Shown one piece after another: positions 20,747-33,530 of a stretch of 64,000 nt of DNA; the first letter of the stretch is position 1, and every line of letters starts with the position of its first letter. Source of the stretch: Petunia secreta. Its lineage: Eukaryota; Streptophyta; Magnoliopsida; Solanales; Solanaceae. The notes under the pieces were generated by a model. The model did no database searches. It had not been told where the DNA came from and saw nothing but the letters and a program-made list of their open reading frames with translations. The position numbers and the translations under genes were made by a program. The stretch is from positions 37,152,001 through 37,216,000 of the forward strand of contig JARKIP010000035.1 of the NCBI GenBank assembly GCA_029990175.1, read 5' to 3'.

Positions 20747-23700
20747 TCCTCCCCTTCTTGAGAAGATTTCATCCTCGAAATTAAGCCGTCATCCTCCACG
20801 GCATCACCTACATCACAAGGAGCCAAGTCACTAACATTGAAAGTATTTGACACATTGTACTCACCCGGTAGATCAATCACATAGGCATTATTGTTGATCT
20901 TGGATATCACTTGGAACGGGCCATCTCCTCGGGGTGCCAACTTCCCTTTTCTTATGCTTGGGAATCTTTCTTTTCGGAAGTGCACCCACACCCAATCTCC
21001 TTTCTTGAATTCCACTTTCTTCCTCCCCTTGTTCTTCTTGGTGGCCAACTTTTCATAAGCTTCCTCCAAGTTCTTCTTTGCTTTGGCATGGAGGTCCATC
21101 AAGGCCTTAGCTCGGCTTGTACCTGCAACATTAACAACCATTTCCCTTGGCAAAGGGGTGAGATCAAGTGGAATCAAAGGATTAAAACCATAAACGCACT
21201 CAAATGGAGTCATGCCAATCATTCTATGCAAAGTGCGGTTATATGCAAACTCCATGAGTGGTAACTTCTCCACCCAAGTCCCGGCCTTACCTCGGGTCAT
21301 AGCTCTAAGGAGAGACCCCAAGGTTCGGTTCACCACCTCGGTTTGACCATCCGTTTAAGGGTGGTGGGACGTAGAGAACAACAACTTGGTGCCAAGGGCA
21401 CCCCACAAACATCTCCAAAAATGGCTTAGGAACTTAGTTTCCCTATCACTTACAATGGTTTGAGGCACGCCATGTAATTTTAACACATTATCAATGAACA
21501 AGGAAGCTACATGGTGTGCATCACTACTCTTCTTACAAGGAATGAAGTGAGCCATTTTGGAAAACCGGTCCACGACAACATAAATGCTATCATGGCCCCC
21601 TCTAGACCGTGGCAAACCCATAACAAAATCCATCGAAATGTCCATCCACGGGCTAGTAGGAATAGGCAAAGGAGTATACAAGCCATGGGGGTTCGACTTA
21701 GACTTGGCGTGCTTGCAATCTAAACAAGCATTGCATAGCCGCTCAACATGCATTCCCATCTTAGGCCAATGGAATTGCTCCATAAGAATGGCCAAAGTCT
21801 TATCCCTCCCAAAGTGACCCATCAAGCCTCCACAATGTGCTTCACGCACTAGCAATTCTCGCCAAGAGGACTCGGGGACACATACTCTCCCATTCTTGAA
21901 AATGTAGCCATCTACCCATTGGTATTTTTCCACCCTCTCCCCACTCACTAGAGCATCATGGATGCTCTTGAACTTTGGGTCATGTTCATACAAAGATTTT
22001 ATACTCTCAAAACCCATAAGTCTAGAAGCAAGAGTGGTAGCAAGGGCGAACTTCCTAGAAAGCGCATCGGCTACAACATTGTCCTTACCCCGTTTGTAAT
22101 GAATTACATAAGGGAAGGACTCAATGAACTCCACCCACTTGGCATGTCTTTTGTTCAACTTCTCTTGGCCTCTTAGATGTTTGAGTGACTCATGGTCACT
22201 CTTGATCACGAATTCCCGAGGCCAAAGATAGTGTTGCCAATGGGCTAAGGCTCTCACGAGGGCATACAACTCCTTGTCTTACGTAGAGTAATTCAAGGTT
22301 GCGCCCTTTAACTTCTCACTAAAGTAGGCAACGGGTTTCCCTTCTTACATGAGAACACCCCCAATACCCACCCCCGAGGCATCACACTCTACCTCAAAAG
22401 CCTTCCCAAAGTCGGGCAATTGCAACAACGGGGCGATACTTAACCTACTTTTCAATTCTTGGAAAGCCTTCTCTTGCGGCTCTCCCCAAACAAAGGACTT
22501 GTCCTTTTTCACCAACTCGGTGAGTGGTGCGGCAATGGTGCTAAAGTCTCTAACAAAGCGCCGATAGAAACTAGCGAGGCCATGAAAACTCCGCACATGA
22601 GAAACGGTGGTGGGAGTAGGCCAATCTCTAATGGCTTCAACTTTGGACTCATCAACTTCTACACCATTGACACTAACAACAAAGCCCAAAAAGACAACCT
22701 TTTCAACACAAAAGGCGCACTTCTTAAAGTTGGCATAGAGCTTTTCGGCTCGTAGCACTTCAAGTACTTGACTCAAGTGGCCCACATGGTCGTCTATTGA
22801 CTTGCTATAAATCAATATGTCATCAAAGTAGACGACCACGAATTTGTTGATGAATGGCTTAAGCACGTGGTTCATTAATCTCATGAAAGTGCTAGGTGCG
22901 TTGGAGAGGCCGAAGGGCATCACCAACCATTCATATAGACCAAACTTGGTCTTGAATGCGGTTTTCCACTCATCCCCGGGTTTCATCCGGATTTGATGGT
23001 AGCCGGACCTAAGGTCTATTTTAGAAAAGACACTAGAACCACTAAGCTCATCCAACATATCATCCAAACGAGGTATGGGATGTCGATACTTTACCGTGAT
23101 CTTGTTGACCGCTCGACAATCCACACACATCCTCCAAGTGCCATCCTTCTTCGGAACAAGGATCACGGGCACGGCACAAGGGCTCAGGCTCTCCCTCACC
23201 AAGCCTTTGGTGAGCAACTCATCAATTTGCTTCTGTAGCTCCCTTGTGTCCTCGGGGTTGCTCCTATATGCCGGCTTGTTGGGAATTTGAGATCCCGGGA
23301 CAAAGTCAATTTGATGTTCAATACCCCTCAAAGGAGGCAATCCATCCGGCATCTCATCCGGGAATATGTCCTCATAGACCTTCAAAACATTTTCAATGGT
23401 ACTAGGCAAAGGGTTAGGGTTAGATAAATAATCACTTTCGGAATTTAAAACCATACCTTTGTGCACTAGGCATATGAGCATTTTGGTGCCATCATTACCT
23501 TTCAAGATCTCACCCGGTTGCATCATGGCACACATGCGACTGGTGGAAGATGGTGGAATCTCGGCCAAAGGTTTGGCCACAACCGGGGACTTGGCCTTAG
23601 CCGCTTCCCTCAACTCTTTCATGCGCCGATAGTCTTCACTTACTTGCTTTGGGGACAAGGGTGTGAGCACAAACTTCTTCCCCTCATGTCTAACCGTGTA

Positions 23701-23854
23701 AGTGTTGACCCGACCATCATGAACCACTTGTTTGTCGTATTGCCACGGCCTACCAAATAAAAGGTGGCATGCTTGCATTGGCACCACGTCAAACATGTGT
23801 TCATCTTGATAGTTCCCAATCTTGAACCTAATCAAGACTTGCTTCATGACCCTC
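20506..23854 (-). pseudogene. gag-pol: gag-pol of E, third segment (protease end to integrase), three stops
   Basis: Continues the frame after F: the rest of the protease, RT (VVYFDDILIYS), RNase H, integrase and an LTR-encoded tail with SRPFTRSQAK. The whole stretch stays in one frame, but TAA stops lie at 22345-22347 (GGVLM then stop; CAA to TAA), 22279-22281 (YST then stop; from Tyr) and 21355-21357 (SHHP then stop; CAA to TAA). The last falls between the second and third catalytic residues of integrase. E is therefore dead, but only through point changes. Confidence 0.93.
20747..20782 (-). promoter_or_regulatory. PPT and pre-PPT inverted repeat of E
   Basis: TCCTCCCCTTCTT at 20747-20759 abuts the LTR. 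The following GATTTCA-TCCT-CGAAATT repeat has one weakened pair relative to the other elements. Confidence 0.82.
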
Positions 23855-24680
23855 TGATAAGAATCAAAATGCGGAAACGGAAAAGATAAAAGCGAGACGT
23901 AGCTCGTACGATAATCCCAAGTAGCAACGGAGAACTTGTTCCGTTACACCCCGAGAGAATGACAAGAACACCTACACTAAGCAACTACCCTCGAGCTAAC
24001 GTGAGCACGCAAGTAGAATGATCGGGGGGGATTGGAATTCATCTAGATCCGCTAGAGGAAGAACAAGTCCCATCAAGGTTTCATTCATTCAATCCAAGAG
24101 TTCAACTCTCAACACAAGTGTTTGTTCAATCATCAAAGTTAGCTAATGATTTAAAGAGGCTAAGTGAAGTATTTATAGGCTTCACTTAGGTCTAAATAAA
24201 AGGTCTAAAATACCCTCAAAGTGGGTTAAAACAAATAAGGCCACGCAGGGCTAAAGTTGGAAGTTCAAGCAAAAGTCATTAAAAATCCCGCATGTGAGTC
24301 ACAGGGGTAGGCGGTCCGCCTAGTAGGGGGAGGCGGCCGCCCAGCAGTCATCAGCTCTCTGGATCTGAGGGAGGCGGTCCGCCTAGGCTGGGAGGCGGTC
24401 CGCCCTGAGCCTTTCATGCCTCTGGATTTTGGGAGGCGCCCCGCCTCAGCTGGGAGGCGCTCCGCCTTGTTCTGGAGCCCCTTGGGATGTCTCATTTTGA
24501 CCCTCTTGGGCCTCTCCAAGTGTCCTAGAGGGTCCTCCCTCCATGGTGCACCAAAGCATGGTCTTCAAGTTGCTCTCGGGGCCTTCTTCCATACCCTTCC
24601 ATACCAAGTAAAGATGAGCATCTTGGATTAACTTGGCTTGACTCCGGGTGAAGGGTCTTGAGGGGGTTTGGGTCTTATCA
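23855..24680 (-). repeat. 3' LTR of F (826 bp)
   Basis: Plus strand TGATAAGAATC to GGTCTTATCA. TATA box (minus) at 24170-24177. The pol frame ends inside it at 24446. Confidence 0.97.
24308..24467. repeat. Palindromic cassette in F 3' LTR
   Basis: Modules start at 24309, 24331, 24372, 24393, 24434 and 24455 (steps 22, 41, 21, 41, 21). The last two overlap the end of the pol reading frame, which therefore finishes in a GAP/GG-rich peptide. Confidence 0.93.
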
Positions 24681-24716
24681 TCCTCCCCTTCTTGAGAGGA
24701 TTTCGTCCTCGAAATC
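24681..24716 (-). promoter_or_regulatory. PPT and pre-PPT inverted repeat of F
   Basis: TCCTCCCCTTCTT at 24681-24693 next to the LTR, then GATTTCG-TCCT-CGAAATC. Confidence 0.85.
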
Positions 24717-27700
24717 GAAGCATCACCTAGACCCTCTTCATCATCATGCACGACCTCTTCATTACCTACATCCAAAGGAACCAAGTCACAAACATTGAAA
24801 GTATTAGAAACTTGATACTCACTTGGCAAGTCGACCACGTAGGCATTGTTGTTTATCTTCGAGAGCACTTGGAATGGTCCATCTCCCCGGGGTGCCAACT
24901 TCCCTTTCCTTAGGTTTGGAAACCTTTCTTTCCGGAAGTGCACCCAAACATAGTCACCCTTCTTGAGTTCCACCTTCTTGCGGCCTTTGTTTTTCTTGGA
25001 GGCAACCTTAGCATAAGTTTCCTCCAAGTTCTTCTTCGCCTTTGCATGGAGCTCAACCAAAGCCTTGGCTCTAGCTTTACCTTCAAAATTAACAACCATT
25101 TCCCTTGGCAAAGGGGTTAGATCAAGGGGAATCAAGGGGTTAAATCCATAAACACACTCGAATGGAGTCATGCCTATCATGCTATGCAATGTGCGATTGT
25201 AGGCAAACTCCATAAGAGGTAGACGATCAATCCAAGTCCCCGCATTACCTCGAGTCATGGCTCTAAGAAGAGCTCCCAAGGTTCGGTTTACCACTTCCGT
25301 TTGCCCATCGGTTTGGGGGTGGTGGGACGTGGAGAACAAGAGCTTGGTGCCTAAAGCACCCCATAAACACCTCCAAAAATGACTTAGGAACTTAGTGTCC
25401 CTATCACTCACTATGGTTTGAGGCACACCATGCAACTTCAAAACATTTTCAATAAACAAAGTTGCCACATGTTGTGCATCATCACATTTCTTGCATGGAA
25501 TGAAATGAGCCATTTTGGAGAACCTATCCACAACAACATAAATGCTATCATGGCCCCCTCTAGTCCTTGGTAATCCCATCACAAAATCCATTGAGATATC
25601 CAACCACGGACTAGTAGGTACGGGGAGAGGGGTATACAACCCATGAGGGTGGGCTTTAGATTTGGCTCGCTTGCACTCAAGGCAATTAGCGCAAAACTTT
25701 TCCACATGCACCCTCATCTTTGGCCAATAGAATTGTTCTTGAAGAATGGCCAAAGTCTTTCTTGTGCCAAAATGTCCCATGAGTCCCCCGCAATGTGCTT
25801 CATGCACAAGCAACTCTCTCCAAGAGGACTCCGGAATGCACACTCTACCATTTTTGAAGATATAACCATTAACCCATTGGTACTTGTCAACTCTCTCCCC
25901 TCTCTCTAGAGTGTCATGGACACTCTTTAGCTTCGGGTCATGAGCATACATCAATTTAATGCTCTCAAAACCCATGAGCTTAGAGGTGAGAGTGGTGGCT
26001 AGAGCAAACTTTCTTGAAAGCGCATCCGCCACGACATTGTCTTTCCCTTTCTTGTATTGGATCACATAGGGAAAAGACTCAATGAATTCAACCCACTTGG
26101 CATGTCTCTTATTGAGCTTCTCTTGGCCTCTCAAATGCTTGAGTGACTCATGGTCACTCTTGATTACAAACTCACGAGGCCAAAGATAGTGTTGCCAATG
26201 AGCAAGGGCTCTCACAAGGGCATAGACCTCCTTGTCATATGTAGAATAGTTCAATGAGGCCCCTTTCAACTTTTCACTAAAGTAGGCGATGGGTTTGCTA
26301 TCTTGCATTAAAACACCACCAATTCCCACCCCCGAGGCATCACACTCAACCTCAAATGCCTTCCCGAAGTCGTGCAATTGCAATAGCGGGGCGGTACTCA
26401 ACCTACTTTTCAACTCAAGGAAGGCCTTCTCTTGAGGCTCTCCCCAAACAAACGGTTGGTCCTTCTTCACCAATTCTGTGAGTGGAGCGGCAATGGAGCT
26501 AAAGTCCTTCACAAATCGCCTATAAAAGCTTGCGAGACCATGAAAGCTCCTTACTTGAGTCACGGTAGTAGGAGTAGGCCAATCACGTATGGCCTCTACC
26601 TTAGACTCATCCACCTCCACTCCTTGGGCACTCACAACAAACCCAAGAAAGACAACCTTCTCCACACCAAAGGCACACTTTTTGAAATTTGCATAGAGCT
26701 TTTCGGCTCTCAAAGCTTCAAGCACTTGCCTTAGGTGGTCAACATGTTCATCAATTGTCCTACTATAGATCAAGATATCATCAAAATAGACAACGACAAA
26801 CTTGTTGATAAAAGACTTCAAAACATGATTCATGAGTCGCATGAAAGTGCTAGGTGCGTTGGATAGCCCGAAAGGCATAACCAACCATTCATAGAGACCA
26901 AATTTGGTCTTGAATGCGGTTTTCCATTCATCCCCAAGTTTCATCCGGATTTGATGGTAGCCGGACCTAAGGTCGATTTTGGAAAAGACACACGACCCAC
27001 TCAATTCATCCAACATATCATCAAGCCGTGGAATAGGGTGACGATACTTGATCGTTATCTTATTCACGGCTCGGCAATCTACGCACATTCTCCAAGTGCC
27101 GTCCTTCTTTGGGACAAGAATGACCGGAACGGCACAAGGACTCAAACTTTCCCTCACCAAGCCTTTTGAAAGCAAGTCATCAACTTGTTTTTGCAACTCC
27201 CTCGTGTCCTCGGGATTGCTTCTATAAGCCGGTTTGTTCGGGATTTGAGAGCCCGGAATAAAATCGATTTGATGTTCAATACCCCTCAAGGGAGGTAAGC
27301 CATCGGGCATCTCATCCGGGAACATGTCCCCAAAGTTCTCCAACACATTTTTCAAAGCACTAGGCAAAGGACTAGGAGAAACATCATAATTAGAGTTTAG
27401 AGCCATACCTTTGTGCACTAGGCATATGAGAAGCTTGTTGCCATCATTTCCTCTTAAGAGCTCGCCCGGTTGCATCATGGCACAAATGCCTCCGGTAGAT
27501 GATGTTGGTGGGATTGCCACCATACTTTTGGACAAAGGACTAGTCTCAATGATTGACTTAGCCTTTGCCACCTCTCTCAACTCCTTCATTTTCTTGTAGT
27601 CATCACTCACTTGCTTAGGAGTGAGAGGTTTAAGTACATATCTCTTCCCTTCATGTTTGACCGTGTAAGTATTGACACGACCGTCATGCACCACTTGTCT

Positions 27701-28728
27701 ATCGAATTGCCAAGGCCTCCCTAAGAGTAGGTGGCACGCTTGCATGGGCACAACGTCAAACAAATGCTCATCTACATAACTCCCCATTTTGAATCGAATC
27801 ATCACTTGCTTTACCACTTTAAGCTCCCCACATTCGCTTAGCCATTGTAGCCGGTAAGGTTTTGGATGCTTTATGGCCGTCAACTTCAATTGAGACACAA
27901 GTGATTGACTCACTACATTTGCACAACTTCCGGAATCAATTATCATAGAGCAAACGGCATCTTTGACCCGGCACTTAGCATGGAATAGATTTTCCCTTTG
28001 CAAGGTTTCACTATCTTCCACAATCATAACCCCTAGGCTCCTTCTCACAACTAAGAAAGTATGAAAATCCTCCTCCTCCCCCGTGTCATCAAGCAAATCA
28101 TTCTCCTCTACTCCCTCATCTCTCTCTCTTCTCTCTCCACTCCCTCATCTTCCGATTCACTCTCTTTCTCATATGCATCATTACCAACAACAATCATGGT
28201 CCTCTTTGTAGGACATTCCCTAGCAAAGTGACCATATCCCTTGCACTTGTGGCATTGTATGGAAGAAGAAGTAGGAGCATGTAATTGAGTTTTAGAGTTA
28301 CCTCCCACATTAGATGTGTTCTTCTCATACGGCTTTTTCACATCCTTGGTGGCATTGGCACCACTTGTTCCACTTGCACTTTGGAACCTTGCATTTGTCG
28401 TAGGAGGCTTCCAATCCTTTGGTTTGCTTGTTGGAGTAGTAGTGCTACTCTTGTAGCGAAGGGATTTTTCCTCTTTGAGCCATTTCTCGGCTTCAACCGC
28501 ATCTTCACATAGCTTGTAATGATCATCATATTTGTGGAACTTCAATTGTGAAGCTATGTCTCGGTTCAAGCCCCCTTTGAAACGGATCATGGCCGTCTCG
28601 TTGTCTTCATCATCCAAGTCAAGGATCATTCGGATTTGCTCAAATTCATTGAAGTATTCACCAACCGATTTGTAACCTTGCTTCAAATCATATAGACGCC
28701 TTTGTTGTTCAACCCGGTATTGGTTAGT

Positions 28729-28805
28729 CTTCTCATCCATCACACGGATCAACTCTTCCCAAAGCCAAGTACTTCTCATCCATCACACGGATCAACTCTT
28801 CCCAA
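28729..28805. repeat. 34-bp direct duplication in F gag
   Basis: The same 34 bases occur at 28729-28762 and 28772-28805. K and D have a single copy. It breaks the reading frame. Confidence 0.9.
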
Positions 28806-30056
28806 GTAAGATTAATAGCCATTCCCGTCCTCCTTCTATTTCTCTTCACCGACTCCCACCAAGTAGAAGCAAAAGATTCAAAGGAGGATATTGCATACTT
28901 GGTTTTCTTCACATCGGGCATATCATTGGTGTCAAAGATACGCTCCATAGCCAATTTCCAACCAAGGTACTCCACCGGGTCACTACTTCCTTTGAAAGAA
29001 GGAATAGTGAGCTTCACACTATTAAGATTGTTGTTGTTATCACGACCCCCTTGGAACGGCTCCGGTTGGCCCCCATAGTGATCATCATAAGCAACATAGT
29101 CCCTCCTCGCATTCCTTCCTCCATATCCTAAGGGTGGCCCTCGACCTCGGCCCCTACCTCGATCCACATTACGACCCCAATTCATACCACGTCTCGGTTG
29201 AAAGTGGTCATCAAACCCATACATATCATCACCATACTCGGCTTCCTCCCCTTCTTGAGCTTCATCGGCTTGCTCAAGAGGTTGCACGTTTCGGATGGGC
29301 CTTGGTAATGGGATGTTTCTTGGAGGATTATCCAAAATACGGGGAATGCCCGTTCGTTCAATTCTCTCTCGATCTTCCTTTACCCGTTGTTGATTAAGCA
29401 ATTCAACAACTTGCTCCGGGGTAAAGGTAGGGCTACTCGAGCCTTCACCGGCCTCAATTTGGACACTCGGGGTCCCCTTTTCAATTGGGACACTCGGGGT
29501 CCCTTGGTCACCTTGGGTACTTGAGGCACCCTTTTCAAGTGACTCAATCCTTTGAGTCATGACATCCATCTTGGCAAGAAGGCTAGCCAAGGCCTCCTTG
29601 ATGAAATCTTGGCCCTCGTTGGCCATTGTACCTACAAAGAAAAGAAACAAGCGTTAGTTAAAACACCTCACTCGCTCCCTCACTTGTGTTCACTCGGATC
29701 ACTCTTTTGGGTGGCGGTGGATATTTCACTCGACTTGTAATTCCAAGGCTTCCCGTAGATGACTAACAATCCCTCTACTCAACCAAACTATTCACGAGTC
29801 AAGCACACTCCGGGGTGAGTGGAGTTACCGGGACTCGATGAACGCTAGGCACTTTGAAGTAAAGGACTTGAATCAAAAGAAACTACGGATCTTCTTCGAA
29901 TTCTAGTCTCCTCTCTATGGCACGATGTTCCTAGTAGCTCGAAGTAATTAGTACTAATCAAGTAGGATTATACTCTAATAGTACCAATTAGAAGCAATGC
30001 AAACATCAAAACAAGGAATCCTAGAAGTTTCTACCCAATTCCCAAGTTTCAGGAAG

Positions 30057-30207
30057 TAGGCGCCCCGCCTCAGCTAGTGGGCGGTCCGCCCTGGGTAAAG
30101 TGCAGGTGAGAGGCGCTCCGCCCTCTCAGGGAGGCGCTCCGCCTCAGAGAAATTCCTGCAAGCTCACCAGTGGGAGGCGCTCCGCCTCTTTGTTAGGCGC
30201 TCCGCCT
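30057..30207. repeat. Palindromic cassette in F leader
   Basis: Six modules start at 30058, 30079, 30111, 30132, 30175 and 30195, three pairs at 20-21 bp with gaps of 32 and 43 bp. Mostly AGGCGCTCCGCCT and AGGCGCCCCGCCT. Confidence 0.92.
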
Positions 30208-30856
30208 CCTGCTGTGTCCCAGCACAGTTCACTTCGCGTTTTGTTGATTTTTCACCCAACAATTCAACTAATCAAGCGTTGTTTTAGCAATTCAAAGGTA
30301 CCCAAATGTTGTATTAGTCACAAAGATCAAACCCCAACAACTTTTATCAAACCCCAATCGAAAACAAACAATCCACCATGATCATCTTCTTCAAAGCAAG
30401 GGTTTCAAAATTTTCAAATTTTCATAGGGTTTCAAATTTTCAATTCATGCAATACAACTCCAAATTGGGTGTTTAAGGTACCAAAAGAACGGGAATCACA
30501 CAAGGATCAAACCCCAATATCAAATCTCAATCCAATATCAATCCAACCCAAGAATCAATCAAAAGTCATCAAGAACAAGTTCATCAAGGGTTTTAAAGGG
30601 GTTTTGGGGTTTTGATTTTCAATAAGTGTTTTTGGTATCCAAACGACGGGGATTCAATCACGATCAAGAATCTATAACACCCATATCATGAATCACTCAA
30701 ACCAACAAGTTACACCAAATTTTTAGATTTTTCAATTTTTCAATTTTTTTGTAATTTTCTTCTTTCAATAACAACAAACAAGAAACTAAAGATAGGAATC
30801 GACCTAGGCACGAAGAATCAAGGGTCGGGGGTTTGTAGAGACAAAACCCGAGCCTT

Positions 30857-30868
30857 GCTCTGATACCA
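30857..30868 (-). other. Primer-binding site of F
   Basis: GCTCTGATACCA, three bases from the 5' LTR. Confidence 0.93.
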
Positions 30869-30871
30869 AGT

Positions 30872-31697
30872 TGATAAGAATCAAAATGCGGAAACGGAAA
30901 AGATAAAAGCGAGACGTAGCTCGTACGATAATCCCAAGTAGCAACGGAGAACTTGTTCCGTTACACCCCGAGAGAATGACAAGAACACCTACACTAAGCA
31001 ACTACCCTCGAGCTAACGTGAGCACGCAAGTAGAATGATCGGGGGGGATTGGAATTCATCTAGATCCGCTAGAGGAAGAACAAGTCCCATCAAGGTTTCA
31101 TTCATTCAATCCAAGAGTTCAACTCTCAACACAAGTGTTTGTTCAATCATCAAAGTTAGCTAATGATTTAAAGAGGCTAAGTGAAGTATTTATAGGCTTC
31201 ACTTAGGTCTAAATAAAAGGTCTAAAATACCCTCAAAGTGGGTTAAAACAAATAAGGCCACGCAGGGCTAAAGTTGGAAGTTCAAGCAAAAGTCATTAAA
31301 AATCCCGCATGTGAGTCACAGGGGTAGGCGGTCCGCCTAGTAGGGGGAGGCGGCCGCCCAGCAGTCATCAGCTCTCTGGATCTGAGGGAGGCGGTCCGCC
31401 TAGGCTGGGAGGCGGTCCGCCCTGAGCCTTTCATGCCTCTGGATTTTGGGAGGCGCCCCGCCTCAGCTGGGAGGCGCTCCGCCTTGTTCTGGAGCCCCTT
31501 GGGATGTCTCATTTTGACCCTCTTGGGCCTCTCCAAGTGTCCTAGAGGGTCCTCCCTCCATGGTGCACCAAAGCATGGTCTTCAAGTTGCTCTCGGGGCC
31601 TTCTTCCATACCCTTCCATACCAAGTAAAGATGAGCATCTTGGATTAACTTGGCTTGACTCTGGGTGAAGGGTCTTGAGGGGGTTTGGGTCTTATCA
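30872..31697 (-). repeat. 5' LTR of F (826 bp)
   Basis: Matches the 3' copy except for one visible base. TATA at 31187-31194. Its copy of the palindromic cassette is at 31325-31484. Confidence 0.97.
31325..31484. repeat. Palindromic cassette in F 5' LTR
   Basis: Same six modules and spacing as in the 3' LTR. Confidence 0.92.
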
Positions 31698-32043
31698 CCC
31701 TCAATTCCCCACACTCACTCAACCATTGCAAACGGTAGGGATTAGGGTGCTTTTGGGTAGTCAATTTCAATTGTGAGACCAAGGATTGGCTCACCACATT
31801 CGCACAACTACCCGAGTCTATGATCATGGAACACACTTGCCCCTTCACTCTACACCGAGCATGGAACAAGTTTTCCCTTTGTTCATCTTCCCTCTCTTCA
31901 CTCACCATGGTTCCCAAAATGCGGCGAACCACAAGGAACATATTAGGATCATCCCCCTCCGTCACTCTCTCTTCACCCTCACCCTCAACTTCCTCACACT
32001 CCTCCTCAACCTCTCCCTCGGACTCACTTTCCCCCTCATAGAC
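31698..32043 (-). pseudogene. gag-pol: gag-pol of E, second segment (acidic linker and protease core)
   Basis: This piece of E lies between the insertions F (left) and C (right). It encodes the acidic Glu-rich linker, FLVVRRILGT, and the protease active site CSMIIDSGSCANVVS, ending at LSECGELRV where F cut it. The frame is open. It begins at the C target duplication TAGAC (32039-32043). Confidence 0.92.
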
Positions 32044-32793
32044 TGATGCAACCCAAATTGCATCGAGACCATTCACTCGAAGTCAAGCCAAGGATATACA
32101 AGACGCTCACCTACACTTGGTTTGGAGAGGCGTGGATGATACGAGCTCGGGAGGGGACTTAAAGACAATGCATTGGAGCTCAATCCATGTGGAAACAGGG
32201 CAGGAAACAGTGCAAGAAGCAGGGGAGCAAAACAGGGCAAAAACAGGGGAGATCTGCTGAGCTTACTGCCTGAGAACGGAAACTTGTTCTTCGCGATCGC
32301 GTCATCACCTTCGCGATCGCGTAGAGTTACTATTTTGTCTGCGCGACCGCGCCAAGCCTCGCGCTATCGCGAGCTTCAGCTTTTAAGTCCCCTGCGCGAT
32401 CGCATATACTCTAGCGCGATCGCGAAGAGGACTTGAGTAGCAGCGGACCAGAATCTAGGAAATATTGTAATGGGGTGCTATAAATGCCCTCTTTCATCAT
32501 TTATTGCTCTACACACTACTTTGAACACAAAACATTAAATGAGCAATGCTCTTGAACCTTGTAACACTTTTGGCTTGAAATCAATTGGATGAATCCAAGT
32601 TGTTCTTCAATCCGTCTTCGATCATTCTATTTGCTCGAGCCTCGTGACTCTTGAGGATAGTTGCATAGTGTTAGGTGATTCTTTCCAATCGTTTGGGGTG
32701 TAACGGAACTAGTTCTTCGTTGCTACTCGAGCTTTAGTGTAAGTCTCGTCTCGCTTTTATCTCTTTATCGCTTTCGTATTTTCGATTGCATCA
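32044..32793 (+). repeat. 5' LTR of C (750 bp)
   Basis: TGATGCAACC to TTGCATCA. TATAAATG at 32479-32486. Encodes the SRPFTRSQAK-type tail at its start. Confidence 0.96.
32291..32425. repeat. CGCGATCGCG cassette in C 5' LTR
   Basis: Six palindromes start at 32291, 32311, 32341, 32361, 32393 and 32414: three pairs with steps 20, 30, 20, 32 and 21 bp. Variants include GCGCGACCGCGC and CGCGCTATCGCG. Confidence 0.93.
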
Positions 32794-32795
32794 GT

Positions 32796-32807
32796 TGGTA
32801 TCAGAGC
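32796..32807 (+). other. Primer-binding site of C
   Basis: TGGTATCAGAGC, two bases after the LTR. Confidence 0.93.
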
Positions 32808-33445
32808 AAGGCTAGGGTTGCGTTCTTACGAGCCCTCGTCCTACTCTTTGTGCTTGTCATCTTTGTTCCCCATTTATTTTCTTGTTCTTGTTCTTGTTAT
32901 ATTGAAGAAGAAGAAAAAAAAATTCAAAACTTGAAAACCCAAAAATTTGAAGGAAATCGCTTGTTGTTACGATTTTGTTGGTATTGATTATCGGGGATTG
33001 TATGTTTATGTAATCTCGACAATTGGGAACCAACAAAACACGTTTTGGAGTTGAAAATCAAAAGGTGGAAATTTAAACCCTAGGTTGAAGAATTTGCAAA
33101 TTTGCTAGAACTCAATTGATGTTATGATTTTGTGGTTGTTTGGTATCGGGGATTGTTCGCTATAGTTTTCCCGTTGATTTGATACCATCATAACATCATT
33201 TGGAGTATTGTCGTGAAAATCAAAATTTTGAACTTTGAAGGTTTTGAAAAATTGAAGAACTTGACCCAAAATCATTGAAAAACAAGTTGTTTGGTGGTTG
33301 TTTTTGTGTTAGAACCATTGTGGATTGTTTACCACAGTTGAAAACACCTCTTGCAAGCTTGAAAACTGAAATAAGTTGAATTTGGGTTGTTGTGTGTGCC
33401 AAAACTGCTGTTTTCTGTCGAGTTTCTGGTTCAGCTGAACAAACC

Positions 33446-33530
33446 TGCGCGATCGCGCAAGGTCTCGCGCTGTCGCGCCAATTCTGAATTTTTGTTCATC
33501 GCGATCGCGCCCCTCTGCACGCGATCGCGA
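33446..33530. repeat. CGCGATCGCG cassette in C leader
   Basis: Four palindromes start near 33447, 33466, 33499 and 33519 (steps 19, 33, 20). They use the same motif as the C LTR and not the GGCG motif of E. Confidence 0.93.

Larger units (their letters stand above)
24446..29626 (-). pseudogene. gag-pol: gag-pol of F, two frame breaks in gag
   Basis: The start is the ATG at 29626 (MANEGQDF). Gag is broken twice. Around 28729-28805 a 34-bp sequence is present twice with 9 bp between copies, changing the frame inside capsid. Near 28100-28110 a small indel in the acidic stretch after the CCHC knuckle shifts it again. From 28096 downward the protease (IIDSGSCANV), RT (VVYFDDILIYS), RNase H, integrase and GPF module stay open for 1216 codons to the LTR-encoded tail (SRPFTRSQAK). 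One RT change, MKLGDEWK for MKPGDEWK, is also unusual. The LTRs are young, so the damage is recent or arose during copying. Confidence 0.92.
29627..30871 (-). other. Untranslated leader of F
   Basis: About 1.2 kb without a gene. It holds a stem-loop candidate CACTC/GAGTG at 29806-29821, a palindromic cassette at 30057-30207, and three degenerate blocks marked by GGTAYC at 30297, 30477 and 30634. Confidence 0.85.
23855..31697 (-). mobile_element. Element F: full-length CRM-type retrotransposon inserted in E protease
   Basis: Two 826-bp LTRs with one visible difference (near 24638 versus 31655). Target duplication CCCTC at 23850-23854 and 31698-31702. Removing F rejoins the E protease code between the LSECGELRV and MKQVLIRFKIG segments. 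Same family as K. Confidence 0.97.
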
